A DNA stretch of 12,407 nt from Reyranella sp. (GTDB taxonomy: Bacteria; Pseudomonadota; Alphaproteobacteria; Reyranellales; Reyranellaceae): the NCBI GenBank assembly GCA_021732965.1, contig JAKFVZ010000164.1:1-12407 (forward strand), written 5' to 3'. Within the stretch, counting starts at the first letter, position 1; every line of letters starts with the position of its first letter. The notes beneath the pieces are model-generated. The model was not told where the DNA came from and searched no databases. It was given only the letters and a program-made list of their open reading frames with translations. This document shows positions 5,072 to 12,407 of the stretch, in pieces. The translations under genes were made by a program, and so were the position numbers.

Positions 5072-5785
5072 ATGCGCTTCACCGACCGGACTTTCCCATT
5101 CCGCGCCGCCGCACTGTTCATCGGCTTTCTCCTGGGCTGGGCCATCGTGCCTGCCGCAGCCATGACCTTTTCAACGTCGGTGTCGGCCGACGGCAAGCGC
5201 TTCGTGCTCGCGAATGGACAGATCGCGGAAGGCGATGCCGGTCGGCTCCGCGTCGCGCTGCAATCGGCGGACCGGGACTCGTTCGGGAACAAGATCGTGG
5301 CGCTCCACAGCCCCGGCGGCTCGGTCATGGAAGCCTTCGCGATGGTCGAGGTCATGGACAGGGAGAAGGTCTCCACCGTCGTGCCGCACGGTGCCACCTG
5401 CGCTTCGGCCTGTGCCCAGATCTTGTTCCTGTCGGGGATCCATCGCACCGTCGAAGTGGGCGGGCGATTGGGCCTGCACTCCTGCCATGACTCCCGGGAG
5501 CGCAGCCGTTCGGTGCTCTGCAACGAGCTGATTGCCCAGAACGCGGTGGCGCGCGGCACACCCTACGGCACGATCATGGCCTTCATGCATCTCGGCGCAC
5601 CGACCCAGATGCGCTGGCTCGAAGCGCCCGACGCCGATTGCTGGGGTTTCACCAAGCGGCCCCGGGATTCCGGAAGCGCCGGCCAGCGTGCCCACGCCAC
5701 GGCGTGCGGGATCGGCGCTTACACGGACAATGCTTCCTTGACGCGGCCGTCAGCATCCATGCCGCACCGCTCGAGCCCTTTGTGA
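5072..5785 (+). CDS. Secreted ClpP/SppA-like serine hydrolase (COG3904-type periplasmic protein)
   Basis: This 237-residue protein begins with a signal peptide: basic n-region (Arg2, Arg6, Arg11), hydrophobic core (about 12-26) and an Ala-rich end, with likely cleavage after Ala30 (VPAAA). The mature part has the crotonase/ClpP-like pattern: an SPGGS turn (80-84), then CASAC (110-114) with Ser112 as probable nucleophile, followed by LFLSGIHR and LGLHSC, where His136 is a candidate catalytic partner. This pattern matches an alphaproteobacterial family of predicted periplasmic proteins related to SppA and ClpP, mostly uncharacterised. Six Cys in the mature protein (110, 114, 138, 150, 190, 212) suggest disulfides in the periplasm. 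It is the only exported enzyme in a cluster of signalling genes. It could shape the signal seen by the PDC domain of the sensor kinase or be an output of the pathway (inference). Proteolytic activity is not certain, as some members may be only hydrolase-like. Confidence 0.82.
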   Translation: MRFTDRTFPFRAAALFIGFLLGWAIVPAAAMTFSTSVSADGKRFVLANGQIAEGDAGRLRVALQSADRDSFGNKIVALHSPGGSVMEAFAMVEVMDREKVSTVVPHGATCASACAQILFLSGIHRTVEVGGRLGLHSCHDSRERSRSVLCNELIAQNAVARGTPYGTIMAFMHLGAPTQMRWLEAPDADCWGFTKRPRDSGSAGQRAHATACGIGAYTDNASLTRPSASMPHRSSPL

Positions 5786-5872
5786 CAGGGGCGAACGCTC
5801 CGATACGGATGCGATCTGAATTCCTTCCGGCGGCCCGCGCGGCTAGATCCAGATGGTACCAGAGGGAAGCAA

Positions 5873-5878
5873 GAGGGG
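5873..5878 (+). promoter_or_regulatory. Ribosome binding site supporting the GTG start of the third receiver
   Basis: GAGGGG lies six bases before the GTG at 5885 and supports this non-ATG start. Confidence 0.55.
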
Positions 5879-5884
5879 ACTTGC

Positions 5885-6397
5885 GTGAAACATCAGGAAC
5901 CTGCGTCGCCCACCGGTCGTGTCGGCTGCGACGTCATCGTTGTCGACGACTTCCCGGAGCTGGCTACGGCAATTGCAGAAGCGCTGGGCGGTCGCGGCCT
6001 GTCCACACATGTCGCCCTCAATGGTGAGGCCGCGGTTGCGCTTGCCCGGAACTACAATCCCGTCGTCGCACTTGTCGATTGCGTCCTGCCGGACATCGAT
6101 GGCCTTCACCTCATACGCCAGCTTGGCGGCGCATGGCCCGATACGACGTTCATCGCCATGTCGGGCGATGTGGGTGGTATCTCGGAAGACGAGGCAAGGC
6201 GGCTTCGCATCAAGGCATTCCTGAACAAGCCGCTGCCGATGCGGGTGCTGGCGCAGGCCGTCGAGCGTCTGGTCCGCTCGTCCGGCGCCGGTCCCATGGA
6301 ACGGGAGGCGCCCAGCGCCTGGATCTCCCTGGGCATCGGCTCGCCCGCGGGCTCCGGGATGCCCACCATCCCGGGGAAACTGGTCCAGCTGCGATAG
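5885..6397 (+). CDS. Single-domain response regulator (stand-alone receiver)
   Basis: This 170-residue protein has one receiver (about 15-132) and a 38-residue Gly/Pro/Ser-rich tail without a recognisable domain. Acidic pocket Asp21-Asp22 (VIVVDDFPE), phosphoacceptor Asp65 (VALVDCVLPDIDG), Ser93 (IAMSGD) and Lys115 (LNKPLP) are present. It begins with GTG behind a GAGGGG Shine-Dalgarno. It is the nearest receiver to the large hybrid kinase (113 bases upstream of it), which makes it the likeliest target of that kinase by position. A strong GC hairpin begins at its stop codon, so read-through into the kinase gene may be reduced. The tail may mediate interaction, but this is not visible in sequence. 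Confidence 0.87.
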   Translation: MKHQEPASPTGRVGCDVIVVDDFPELATAIAEALGGRGLSTHVALNGEAAVALARNYNPVVALVDCVLPDIDGLHLIRQLGGAWPDTTFIAMSGDVGGISEDEARRLRIKAFLNKPLPMRVLAQAVERLVRSSGAGPMEREAPSAWISLGIGSPAGSGMPTIPGKLVQLR

Positions 6398-6413
6398 ACC
6401 CGCAGGGCGGGTC
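6397..6413 (+). terminator. GC-rich hairpin at the end of the third receiver
   Basis: GACCCGC (6397-6403) and GCGGGTC (6407-6413) pair perfectly over a three-base loop, starting on the last base of the stop codon. It lacks the T-tract of a classical intrinsic terminator, so it may instead attenuate transcription or protect the 3' end of the message. The rest of the gap to 6510 shows only a G-run (6501-6506) that may serve as a Shine-Dalgarno for the next gene. Confidence 0.4.
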
Positions 6414-6510
6414 GCCTCGTGCCAGGGAAAGCCGGGATCCGGTGCGTCAGATCCGAAGAATTGGCCGGTGCCGCCGAAGAGCATAGAATGGTCCATGGCC
6501 GGGGGGCCTC

Positions 6511-9500
6511 ATGACCGACAAGTTCTCGCTTCTGGCGCAGGTGGCCTCCGACTGGTGGTGGGAGATGGACGCCGGGTTGCGCTTCACCTTCATGTCGGAG
6601 CAGTTCTCGAGCGTCTTCGGCATCCCGACCTCGGCGGTCATCGGCAAAAGTCGCGTGGAGCTGGAGCGAGGGGATTGTGAAAGCCCGGGGTGGCGCGCCC
6701 ACCTCGACGATCTCGCCCATCGTCGGCCGTTTCGCCGCTTCGAAACCACGTTCGTGGATGCCGCGGGGATCGTGCGGCCGCTATGGATCAGTGGCACGCC
6801 CGTGTTCTCGGACCAGGGTGTCTTCACCGGTTATATCGGGGTCGGTCACGACCTTACCGAACTTCGGCGTCGAGAGCGGGAATCCGCGGGCCATGCTGCC
6901 GACCTGGAATCCATCCTCGAGAATATCGAACAGGGTGTCGTGCTGTTCGATCGGGATATGAAGATTGTCGTCTACAACGAGCGCCTGCGGGATTTCCTCG
7001 AGCTGGACAAGAGCTTCGATGCCCACGGAATGACGCTCGATGCCGTCCTGCACTATCTCGCCGAGCGGGGTGAGTATGCACCCGAGGAGAAGCAGGCCGC
7101 CATCGCGCTGAGGATGCGGCTGATGCACAGCCGGGAGCCGTTCACGAACGATCGCGAGCGGCAGGACGGGCGGATCGTTTCCGTGCATTACGAGCCCTTA
7201 CCCGACGGTGGCGGGGTCATGACCTACTCCGACGTGACCCAGGCGCGGCGGCATGATGCGCAGCGACAAGGCCTCGCCGAGCAACTCGAGCGGGAAAGAA
7301 AAAGCCTTGTAGCGGCGCAGACCGTCGCACGTGTCGGAAGCTGGGAAACGGACCTCCGGACGATGGACGTGCAGTGGTCGGCGGAAACCTTTCGGATTTT
7401 CGAGGTCGATCCAAAAGAGTTTTCGCCGACGCACGAGCTGTTCCTCGAACTGGTCCATCCCGATGATCGCGCGGCGGTCGACGATGCCTTCAAGGCGTCG
7501 CTCGGCTCGACGTACGTTCGCACCATCGAACATCGCATCGTCACGCCCGGTGGCAGGCTGAAGTTCGTGGTCGAGAGGTGGCATGCCATGGTGGATGGTG
7601 ACGGCATGCCCACTCGTGCCGTCGGAACCTGTCAGGATTGCACGGAGCTGAAACTCGCCCAGCTCGAGGCGGAGGAGGCAACGAACTTGCTGCGCGTGGC
7701 GGGACGGACGGCGCGGCTTGGTGGCTGGGTCTCGGAGCTCGAAAAGGGGCGGCTCCAATGGTCGTCGGTGACGGCGGAGATCCACGACGAGCCTCCGGGC
7801 TTCAGTCCTTCCCTGGAGGGGGCGCTACGGTACTTCGTTGCCGAGGACCGCAGGAAGATGGAGGTGGCGCTCGACCTTTGTGCGCTGGAAGGAAGGTCCT
7901 TCGACGAGACGCTGCGCATCGTAACCGCGACCGGCAGGCATGTCTGGGTGCGTGTCATTGGCGAGGCCGTTCGGGATTTGCAGGGAGCGATCCGGTCGAT
8001 CCGGGGTGCCTTCCAGGATATGACGGAACTGCTTGAGGCCCGAGAGAGTTCCAGGCGGTTGGCGGAGCGGCTCTATCAGACGCTCGACAATATCAACGAT
8101 GGCTTCATTACGATCGACGAGAACTGGCGCTTTACCTTCGTCAACCAGGAAGCCATGCGACTCCTCGAAAGAAGCGACACGGATCTCTATGCCAGGTCGC
8201 TGTGGGAGATGCTTCCGGATATCGTTGGCTCGGGCTTCGAACGCCATTTGCGCGAGGTTGCCAGAACGCAGGAAGTGAGCACGTTCGTGGAGTACGCACC
8301 CGGACTTGCGAAGTGGTTCAGCGTACGCGCTTACCCCTCCAGCGAGGGGCTGGCCGTCTATCTCCAGGATGTCACAAGTTCGAGAGAGCAGCAGGAGCAA
8401 CTTGCGCTTCTCGAAGCTGCCGTCTCGCGCTCGAACGACATCTTTGTGATTACCGAGGCGAATCTGCTCGACGAACCCGGGCCTCGCATCGTCTACGCAA
8501 ATGATGCCATCACCAAGCTCACGGGATACAGCCCGAGTGAAGTCATCGGCAAATCCCCCAGGCTCTTCCAGGGCTCGGGAACATCCGGCAGCGATCTCGC
8601 CCGTATCCGGGCAGCCCTCGAAGCCAGGGTGCCGGTCACCGCGGAACTCGTGAACTATGCCAGGGACGGATCGACGTACTGGGTGGAACTCGATATTGCG
8701 CCGATCGTCGATCAGACGGGCCGCGTCACCCATTTCGTTGCCGTCCAGCGGGATATCACCCAGCGCAAGGCCGTTCAGGACGCGCTCGCCATCAGCGAGC
8801 TGCGCTTCAGGACGGTCGCCCAACTCAGTGCGGATATCGTCTGGGATTGGGAGCTGGCGTCAAATGTGATCTGGCAGAATGAAGACGGCCCGGCCCGGTA
8901 TTTCAAGCCTGAAGACCAGCCCGCCAGCCCACAATCCTGGATGGAGCGGATACATCCGGAGGACAGCGAAAGAGTCCTTGCCGATTTGGTCGCAGCGCTG
9001 CGGGGCGGCGGCGACGAATGGTCGGCGGAGTACAGGCTGCAACGCGCTGACGGGTCGTATGGCCAGATGATCGCGAGGGCGGCGGTCATTCGCAATCATC
9101 TGGGAAAAGCAGTCCGGATTGTCGGCAGCGCGGAAGATGTGACCGAGCAACGGGAACTCGAGGATCGGGTGCGCCACTCGGAGGAAAGCTATCGGACTCT
9201 CTTCCAGGCCGCTCCCTACCCGATCATCGTGAAGGACCGCGATACTCATCGTCTCATCGCGGTCAATGACGCCGCGGTGGAGCAGTATGGTTGGTCGCGG
9301 GACGAAATGCTCGCGATGACGATGAACGACTTCTATGCGGCGGAGGATCAGCAGGCTCTGGCGGCCGGTCAGCGCGCGTATTCGAGCGACAGCAGCAGTC
9401 TCTTCAAGAACGTGCGTCACCGGAGAAAAGACGGCACGTTCATCGATGTGGAAATGGCCGTTCGGCTGCTCGAGTATGATGGCAGGCCTGCGGCTTTGGC

Positions 9501-10701
9501 GGTCATATCCGATGTCAGCGACCGGGTGCGGGGCGAACGTGCGCGTGCGGCGGCGGAAGAGCAGTTGCGTGCCTCACAGCGACTGGATGTCGTGGGCAAG
9601 CTGACCGGAGGGGTCGCACACGACTTCAATAATATCCTGATGGTGATCATGGCGAACGTCGATGCGATCCTCGACGGACAGGACGTTTCGCCGGAGAGCA
9701 GACAGAGCATCGAGCGGATAGGCGGCGCCGCGGAGCGGGCGACGCAGCTGACGCGGCAGCTGCTGGCTTTCTCCCGCAAGCAGACGTTGCGGCCCGAGAA
9801 GATCAACCTCAATGACCTTGTGGTGGCGACAGGCTCGTTGCTGCGGCGGACCCTCGGCGAGCATATCGAGATAAATTCGCTGCTGGCCGAAGAGCTCTGG
9901 GAAACCAATACCGACCGCGGCCAGGTCGAGGCTGCCGTCATCAACCTTTGCATAAACGCCAGGGACGCCATGCCCGATGGTGGACGCCTCTTCATCAGGA
10001 CGAGGAACGTCACGCTCGATCAGGACTATGCCGAGCTCAATCCGGAGGCCAGGCCAGGCGACTATGTGGCCCTGTCCGTCACCGACACCGGAACGGGCAT
10101 GACGCAGGAGGTCCTGACCCGGGCATTCGAACCCTTCTTTACGACCAAGGAAGTGGGCAAGGGCACGGGGCTGGGACTGAGCATGGTCTATGGCTTCGTC
10201 AAGCAGTCGAAAGGGCATGTCGCGATATACAGCGAGCTGGGGCACGGTACGGTCGTCACGCTGTACCTGCCCCGGGCGGATCGGCAGGAGGAGAAGGCCG
10301 TGACACGGGAGTTCCATATTCCCCGCGGTACGGAGCGCGTTCTGGTGGTGGAAGACGAGGATCAGGTTCGGGCAATCGTGGCCGGGCAGTTGTCCAGTCT
10401 CGGCTATGCGGTCGCCGAGGCCGGCAATGGGGAGGCCGCGCTCGCCAAACTCCAGGCCGGTCCTGCCTTCGATCTCCTCCTGACGGATGTGATCATGCCG
10501 GGGCCGATCAATGGCAAGGCGCTCGCCGCCGAGGCAGCCAGGATGTGCCCCGACATGCGTGTGCTGTTCATGTCAGGCTACTCCGATGACGCCATCTCCA
10601 CGCTGGGCGTGTTGAACCCCGGTGTCACCCTGCTGACGAAACCCTTTCGCAAGGCCGATCTCGCAATCGCAGTTCGGCGCGCGGTCGAAGGCACCGGCTA
10701 G
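6511..10701 (+). CDS. Soluble multi-PAS hybrid sensor histidine kinase with C-terminal receiver
   Basis: This 1396-residue protein has no membrane segments, so it should sense cytoplasmic cues. About eight PAS domains can be read: 5-118, 130-245 (PAS_7-like), 262-380 and 390-505 (both PAS_3-like, first with VHPDDR), 515-625, 632-752 (LOV-like), 760-880 (PAS_3-like, IHPEDS) and 890-1005. The kinase core follows: His1037 in GGVAHDFNN, Asn1149 (LCINARDAMP), DTGTGM (1192-1197), FEPFFTTK (1206-1213) and GKGTGLGLS (1216-1224). The receiver at about 1275-1392 has Glu1281-Asp1282, Asp1326 (LLLTDVIMP), Ser1355 (LFMSGYS) and Lys1377 (LLTKPF). The LOV-like domain reads GKSPRLFQG where photoactive LOV domains carry an NCRFLQ Cys motif, so flavin photochemistry of the usual kind is not expected. 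The ATG at 6511 is preceded by a G-run four bases upstream. The C-terminal receiver suggests a phosphorelay, yet no Hpt protein is encoded in the window. Confidence 0.93.
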   Translation: MTDKFSLLAQVASDWWWEMDAGLRFTFMSEQFSSVFGIPTSAVIGKSRVELERGDCESPGWRAHLDDLAHRRPFRRFETTFVDAAGIVRPLWISGTPVFSDQGVFTGYIGVGHDLTELRRRERESAGHAADLESILENIEQGVVLFDRDMKIVVYNERLRDFLELDKSFDAHGMTLDAVLHYLAERGEYAPEEKQAAIALRMRLMHSREPFTNDRERQDGRIVSVHYEPLPDGGGVMTYSDVTQARRHDAQRQGLAEQLERERKSLVAAQTVARVGSWETDLRTMDVQWSAETFRIFEVDPKEFSPTHELFLELVHPDDRAAVDDAFKASLGSTYVRTIEHRIVTPGGRLKFVVERWHAMVDGDGMPTRAVGTCQDCTELKLAQLEAEEATNLLRVAGRTARLGGWVSELEKGRLQWSSVTAEIHDEPPGFSPSLEGALRYFVAEDRRKMEVALDLCALEGRSFDETLRIVTATGRHVWVRVIGEAVRDLQGAIRSIRGAFQDMTELLEARESSRRLAERLYQTLDNINDGFITIDENWRFTFVNQEAMRLLERSDTDLYARSLWEMLPDIVGSGFERHLREVARTQEVSTFVEYAPGLAKWFSVRAYPSSEGLAVYLQDVTSSREQQEQLALLEAAVSRSNDIFVITEANLLDEPGPRIVYANDAITKLTGYSPSEVIGKSPRLFQGSGTSGSDLARIRAALEARVPVTAELVNYARDGSTYWVELDIAPIVDQTGRVTHFVAVQRDITQRKAVQDALAISELRFRTVAQLSADIVWDWELASNVIWQNEDGPARYFKPEDQPASPQSWMERIHPEDSERVLADLVAALRGGGDEWSAEYRLQRADGSYGQMIARAAVIRNHLGKAVRIVGSAEDVTEQRELEDRVRHSEESYRTLFQAAPYPIIVKDRDTHRLIAVNDAAVEQYGWSRDEMLAMTMNDFYAAEDQQALAAGQRAYSSDSSSLFKNVRHRRKDGTFIDVEMAVRLLEYDGRPAALAVISDVSDRVRGERARAAAEEQLRASQRLDVVGKLTGGVAHDFNNILMVIMANVDAILDGQDVSPESRQSIERIGGAAERATQLTRQLLAFSRKQTLRPEKINLNDLVVATGSLLRRTLGEHIEINSLLAEELWETNTDRGQVEAAVINLCINARDAMPDGGRLFIRTRNVTLDQDYAELNPEARPGDYVALSVTDTGTGMTQEVLTRAFEPFFTTKEVGKGTGLGLSMVYGFVKQSKGHVAIYSELGHGTVVTLYLPRADRQEEKAVTREFHIPRGTERVLVVEDEDQVRAIVAGQLSSLGYAVAEAGNGEAALAKLQAGPAFDLLLTDVIMPGPINGKALAAEAARMCPDMRVLFMSGYSDDAISTLGVLNPGVTLLTKPFRKADLAIAVRRAVEGTG

Positions 10702-10714
10702 TCGCCTCCGATCC

Positions 10715-10730
10715 CCGCCGGTGTTGGCGG
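10715..10730 (+). terminator. Weak hairpin after the hybrid kinase
   Basis: CCGCC (10715-10719) and GGCGG (10726-10730) pair over a six-base loop 13 bases after the kinase stop. There is no T-tract, so termination is uncertain. Confidence 0.25.
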
Positions 10731-10815
10731 CAGCGAGCGGTTTGTCGTGGGGCCAGTCGGCCGGTGTAGGGAACAGGAGACTTTGGCGCGGCCGTGCGCG
10801 ACAGTCGGCGCCGGC

Positions 10816-12039
10816 ATGGGAGAGAACAACAACAAGAACACGGCGAGTTCGTTCCGGCAGGTGCTGCGGACCAGTCCGATGGATTTCTGGCGCCTGTGGT
10901 ACGTCGGCTTCGTCGTCACCACCGTGCGCTGGCTGGAAACGGTCGCCATGGGCATCGTCGTCTATCAGCAGACCGGCTCCGCCCTGGTCGTTGCCATGAT
11001 CACCATGCTCCGCATGGTCCCGATGGGCCTGTTCGGCGCCTTCCTCGGGGCCTTCGCCGAACGGTTCGATCGCCGCCTGACCCTGGCCGGCATCGTCGGC
11101 CTCATGACGGTCACCTCGGCCCTGCTCTCCGTCATCGCTTTCGGGGGAGCCCTGGAAGTCTGGCACCTCGCCGTCGCCAGTTTCATCAACGGCTGCGGTT
11201 GGGCCACCGACAATCCGCTCCGGCGCGTGATGATGGGCGAAGTCATGGGCCGCGATCGCATGGCCATCGCCATGGCGCTCGATGTCGGCGCCGCCAATGT
11301 GAGCCGCATGGTGGGGCCCGTTGTCGGCGGCCTGCTGCTGGCGGGCGTCGGCATCGAAGGCGCCTTCCTGCTGAGCGTGGCCCTGTACGCGTCGGCCGTC
11401 GCCGCCACCTTGATGGTGCAGAGCCACATTCCTTCCTCGCCCGGTGCGGGGGCCGTGCTCGCCCGCACATGGGAGGGCGTGGCGCTCATCTTTTCCGACC
11501 GCCGCCTCGGCGCGATCATGGCGGTCACCGTGATCTACAATGTCTTCGCCTGGCCCTTCACCAGCATGATCCCGGTGATCGGCGCCGACCGGCTGCTGCT
11601 CGGCCCCGAAGGCGTCGGCCTGCTCACCAGCATCGACGGCGTCGGCGCTTTCGCCGGCTGCTTCATGCTGGCGCTGTGGCTGACGCCGGGCTGGCATGCC
11701 CGCGCCTATGTCGGCGGCACGGCCGTCTACCTGGTCGGGCTGATCGGCTTTGCGGCGGCGCCCACGCCGCTGCTGGCGGGGGTGGCGCTGCTGGTGACCG
11801 GCCTTGCCGGGGCCGCCTTCGCCACCCTGCAGACCACGCTCGTCTATCTCGCGGCACCAATGGAAATGCGCTCGCGCATCCTGGGTGTGCTTTCGGTCTG
11901 CATCGGCACCGGCCCGATCGGCTTCGTCGGGCTGGGCTGGCTCGCCGATCTCATCGGAGCGCCCGAAGCCACGGCGATCACCGGCGTGATGGGCCTGCTG
12001 GCGCTCGCCGCGACCTGGCCGCTTTGGCGGAGGATTTGA
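10816..12039 (+). CDS. MFS transporter, EntS/MFS_3-like exporter
   Basis: This 407-residue protein is almost entirely hydrophobic helices separated by short loops, with the size of a 12-helix major facilitator. Between helices 2 and 3 it has GAFAERFDRR (78-87), a version of the MFS motif A. The segment RRVMMGEVMGRDRMAIA followed by RMVGPVVGG (164-172) resembles the exporter branch typified by EntS, which expels siderophores or drugs. The substrate cannot be inferred. The frame is open to a GTG at 10747. The ATG at 10816 gives the usual short polar N-terminus and is preferred, although it lacks a clear Shine-Dalgarno; a TTG at 10783 sits three bases after AGGAG and is the alternative. Its third codon positions look more uniformly G/C than those of the signalling genes. 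It is convergent with the gamma-glutamyltransferase gene; the 38 bases between them hold only a weak hairpin (GACGG-ATTT-TCGTC). Confidence 0.88.
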   Translation: MGENNNKNTASSFRQVLRTSPMDFWRLWYVGFVVTTVRWLETVAMGIVVYQQTGSALVVAMITMLRMVPMGLFGAFLGAFAERFDRRLTLAGIVGLMTVTSALLSVIAFGGALEVWHLAVASFINGCGWATDNPLRRVMMGEVMGRDRMAIAMALDVGAANVSRMVGPVVGGLLLAGVGIEGAFLLSVALYASAVAATLMVQSHIPSSPGAGAVLARTWEGVALIFSDRRLGAIMAVTVIYNVFAWPFTSMIPVIGADRLLLGPEGVGLLTSIDGVGAFAGCFMLALWLTPGWHARAYVGGTAVYLVGLIGFAAAPTPLLAGVALLVTGLAGAAFATLQTTLVYLAAPMEMRSRILGVLSVCIGTGPIGFVGLGWLADLIGAPEATAITGVMGLLALAATWPLWRRI

Positions 12040-12077
12040 GACGGATTTTCGTCAGATCGCGATGGCCACCTTGTCAG

Positions 12078-12407
12078 CTAATACCCGATCGCGGCGCCAT
12101 CGCTGCGCGGATCCGAGCCGCCGACGCGCAGGCCGCTGACCGGGTCCACGGTGATGCCATGGGCGTGGCCTGCAAGTTCGTTCCAGGCGCCCCAGCGATT
12201 GACCATGTGGCCGCGTCGTTCGAGCTCGGCAATGGTCTCGGCCGGAATGCGTCCTTCAACGTGCAGCGTGTCCCGTGGCTCACCGATAGCGAAGCGGCCG
12301 GACAGGAAGCGTGGCGTCTCCAGTGCCTCCTGTATGTCCTGACCGTGGTAGATCAGGGCGAGATAGGTTTGCAGATGGATCTGAGGCTGGCCGTCTGCGC
12401 CCATGCA
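12078..12407 (-). CDS. Gamma-glutamyltransferase family protein, C-terminal end (partial)
   Basis: The reading frame enters from beyond the window end and stops at 12078-12080; 109 residues are visible. They read as the end of the small subunit of a gamma-glutamyltransferase, an N-terminal nucleophile hydrolase that cleaves glutathione and related gamma-glutamyl bonds. Family marks are GADGQPQIHLQ, then EALETPRF, an HVEGRIP strand, ELERRGH and the closing GGSDPRSDGAAIGY. The catalytic Thr and the autoprocessing site lie outside the window, so activity and the presence of a signal peptide cannot be judged. Confidence 0.88.
   Translation of the reverse strand, partial: CMGADGQPQIHLQTYLALIYHGQDIQEALETPRFLSGRFAIGEPRDTLHVEGRIPAETIAELERRGHMVNRWGAWNELAGHAHGITVDPVSGLRVGGSDPRSDGAAIGY

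Noticed and set aside
5849..5856. CCAGATGG before the third receiver as a fourth TCCA-type site
   Set aside because: The half-sites are separated by two bases, not three, and the right half ends TGGT instead of TGGA.
10770..10796. Possible EcfG-type promoter (GGAAC and CGTG) before the MFS gene
   Set aside because: The spacer is 18 rather than 16-17 bases and the -10 is CGTG rather than CGTT; too weak to annotate.
10573..11697. Long - strand open frame opposite the MFS gene
   Set aside because: The translation is low-complexity His/Asp/Ala/Gly with no family signature, and it covers the complement of clear transmembrane-helix coding on the + strand.
12040..12053. Small hairpin between the MFS and gamma-glutamyltransferase genes as a bidirectional terminator
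   Set aside because: Only about five pairs including one G-T, with no T-tract.

Overview
The window is GC-rich and densely coded, and looks like a chromosomal segment of an alphaproteobacterium, probably Hyphomicrobiales. This is an inference from the G+C-rich third positions, the AHDFNN-type hybrid kinases, the PAS_7-like and PAS_3-like sensor modules, and the many stand-alone receiver proteins. No RNA genes, insertion sequences, CRISPR arrays or phage genes were seen.

Layout. Bases 1-224 are the end of a hybrid histidine kinase (receiver domain) on the + strand. Converging on it is a - strand pair: a membrane sensor histidine kinase (2920-737) and a low-molecular-weight phosphotyrosine phosphatase-like protein (740-228), joined by a 4-base GTGA overlap. 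Divergent from the kinase is a receiver-winged helix response regulator (3090-3890). Three single-domain receivers follow (3959-4420, 4531-4908, 5885-6397). Between the second and third lies a secreted ClpP/SppA-like serine hydrolase (5072-5785). The cluster ends with a soluble hybrid kinase of 1396 residues carrying about eight PAS domains, a kinase core and its own receiver (6511-10701). An MFS exporter (10816-12039) and the end of a gamma-glutamyltransferase (12407-12078, - strand) complete the window and look unrelated to the signalling block.

How it may work together. One membrane kinase and one cytoplasmic hybrid kinase sit beside five complete receivers, only one of which carries a DNA-binding output. 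The likely picture, by inference, is a branched phosphorelay. In it, the stand-alone receivers act as relays, phosphate sinks or protein-interaction outputs, and the winged-helix regulator provides the transcriptional output. The phosphatase-like protein has Ser in place of the nucleophilic Cys, so it may bind rather than hydrolyse its target.

Regulatory DNA. A 9-3-9 perfect palindrome lies in the divergent kinase/regulator intergenic region. A second motif, TCCA-N3-TGGA, occurs three times, each time in an intergenic region of the signalling cluster and, in a by-eye scan, nowhere in the coding DNA. It is the best candidate for a cluster-specific operator.
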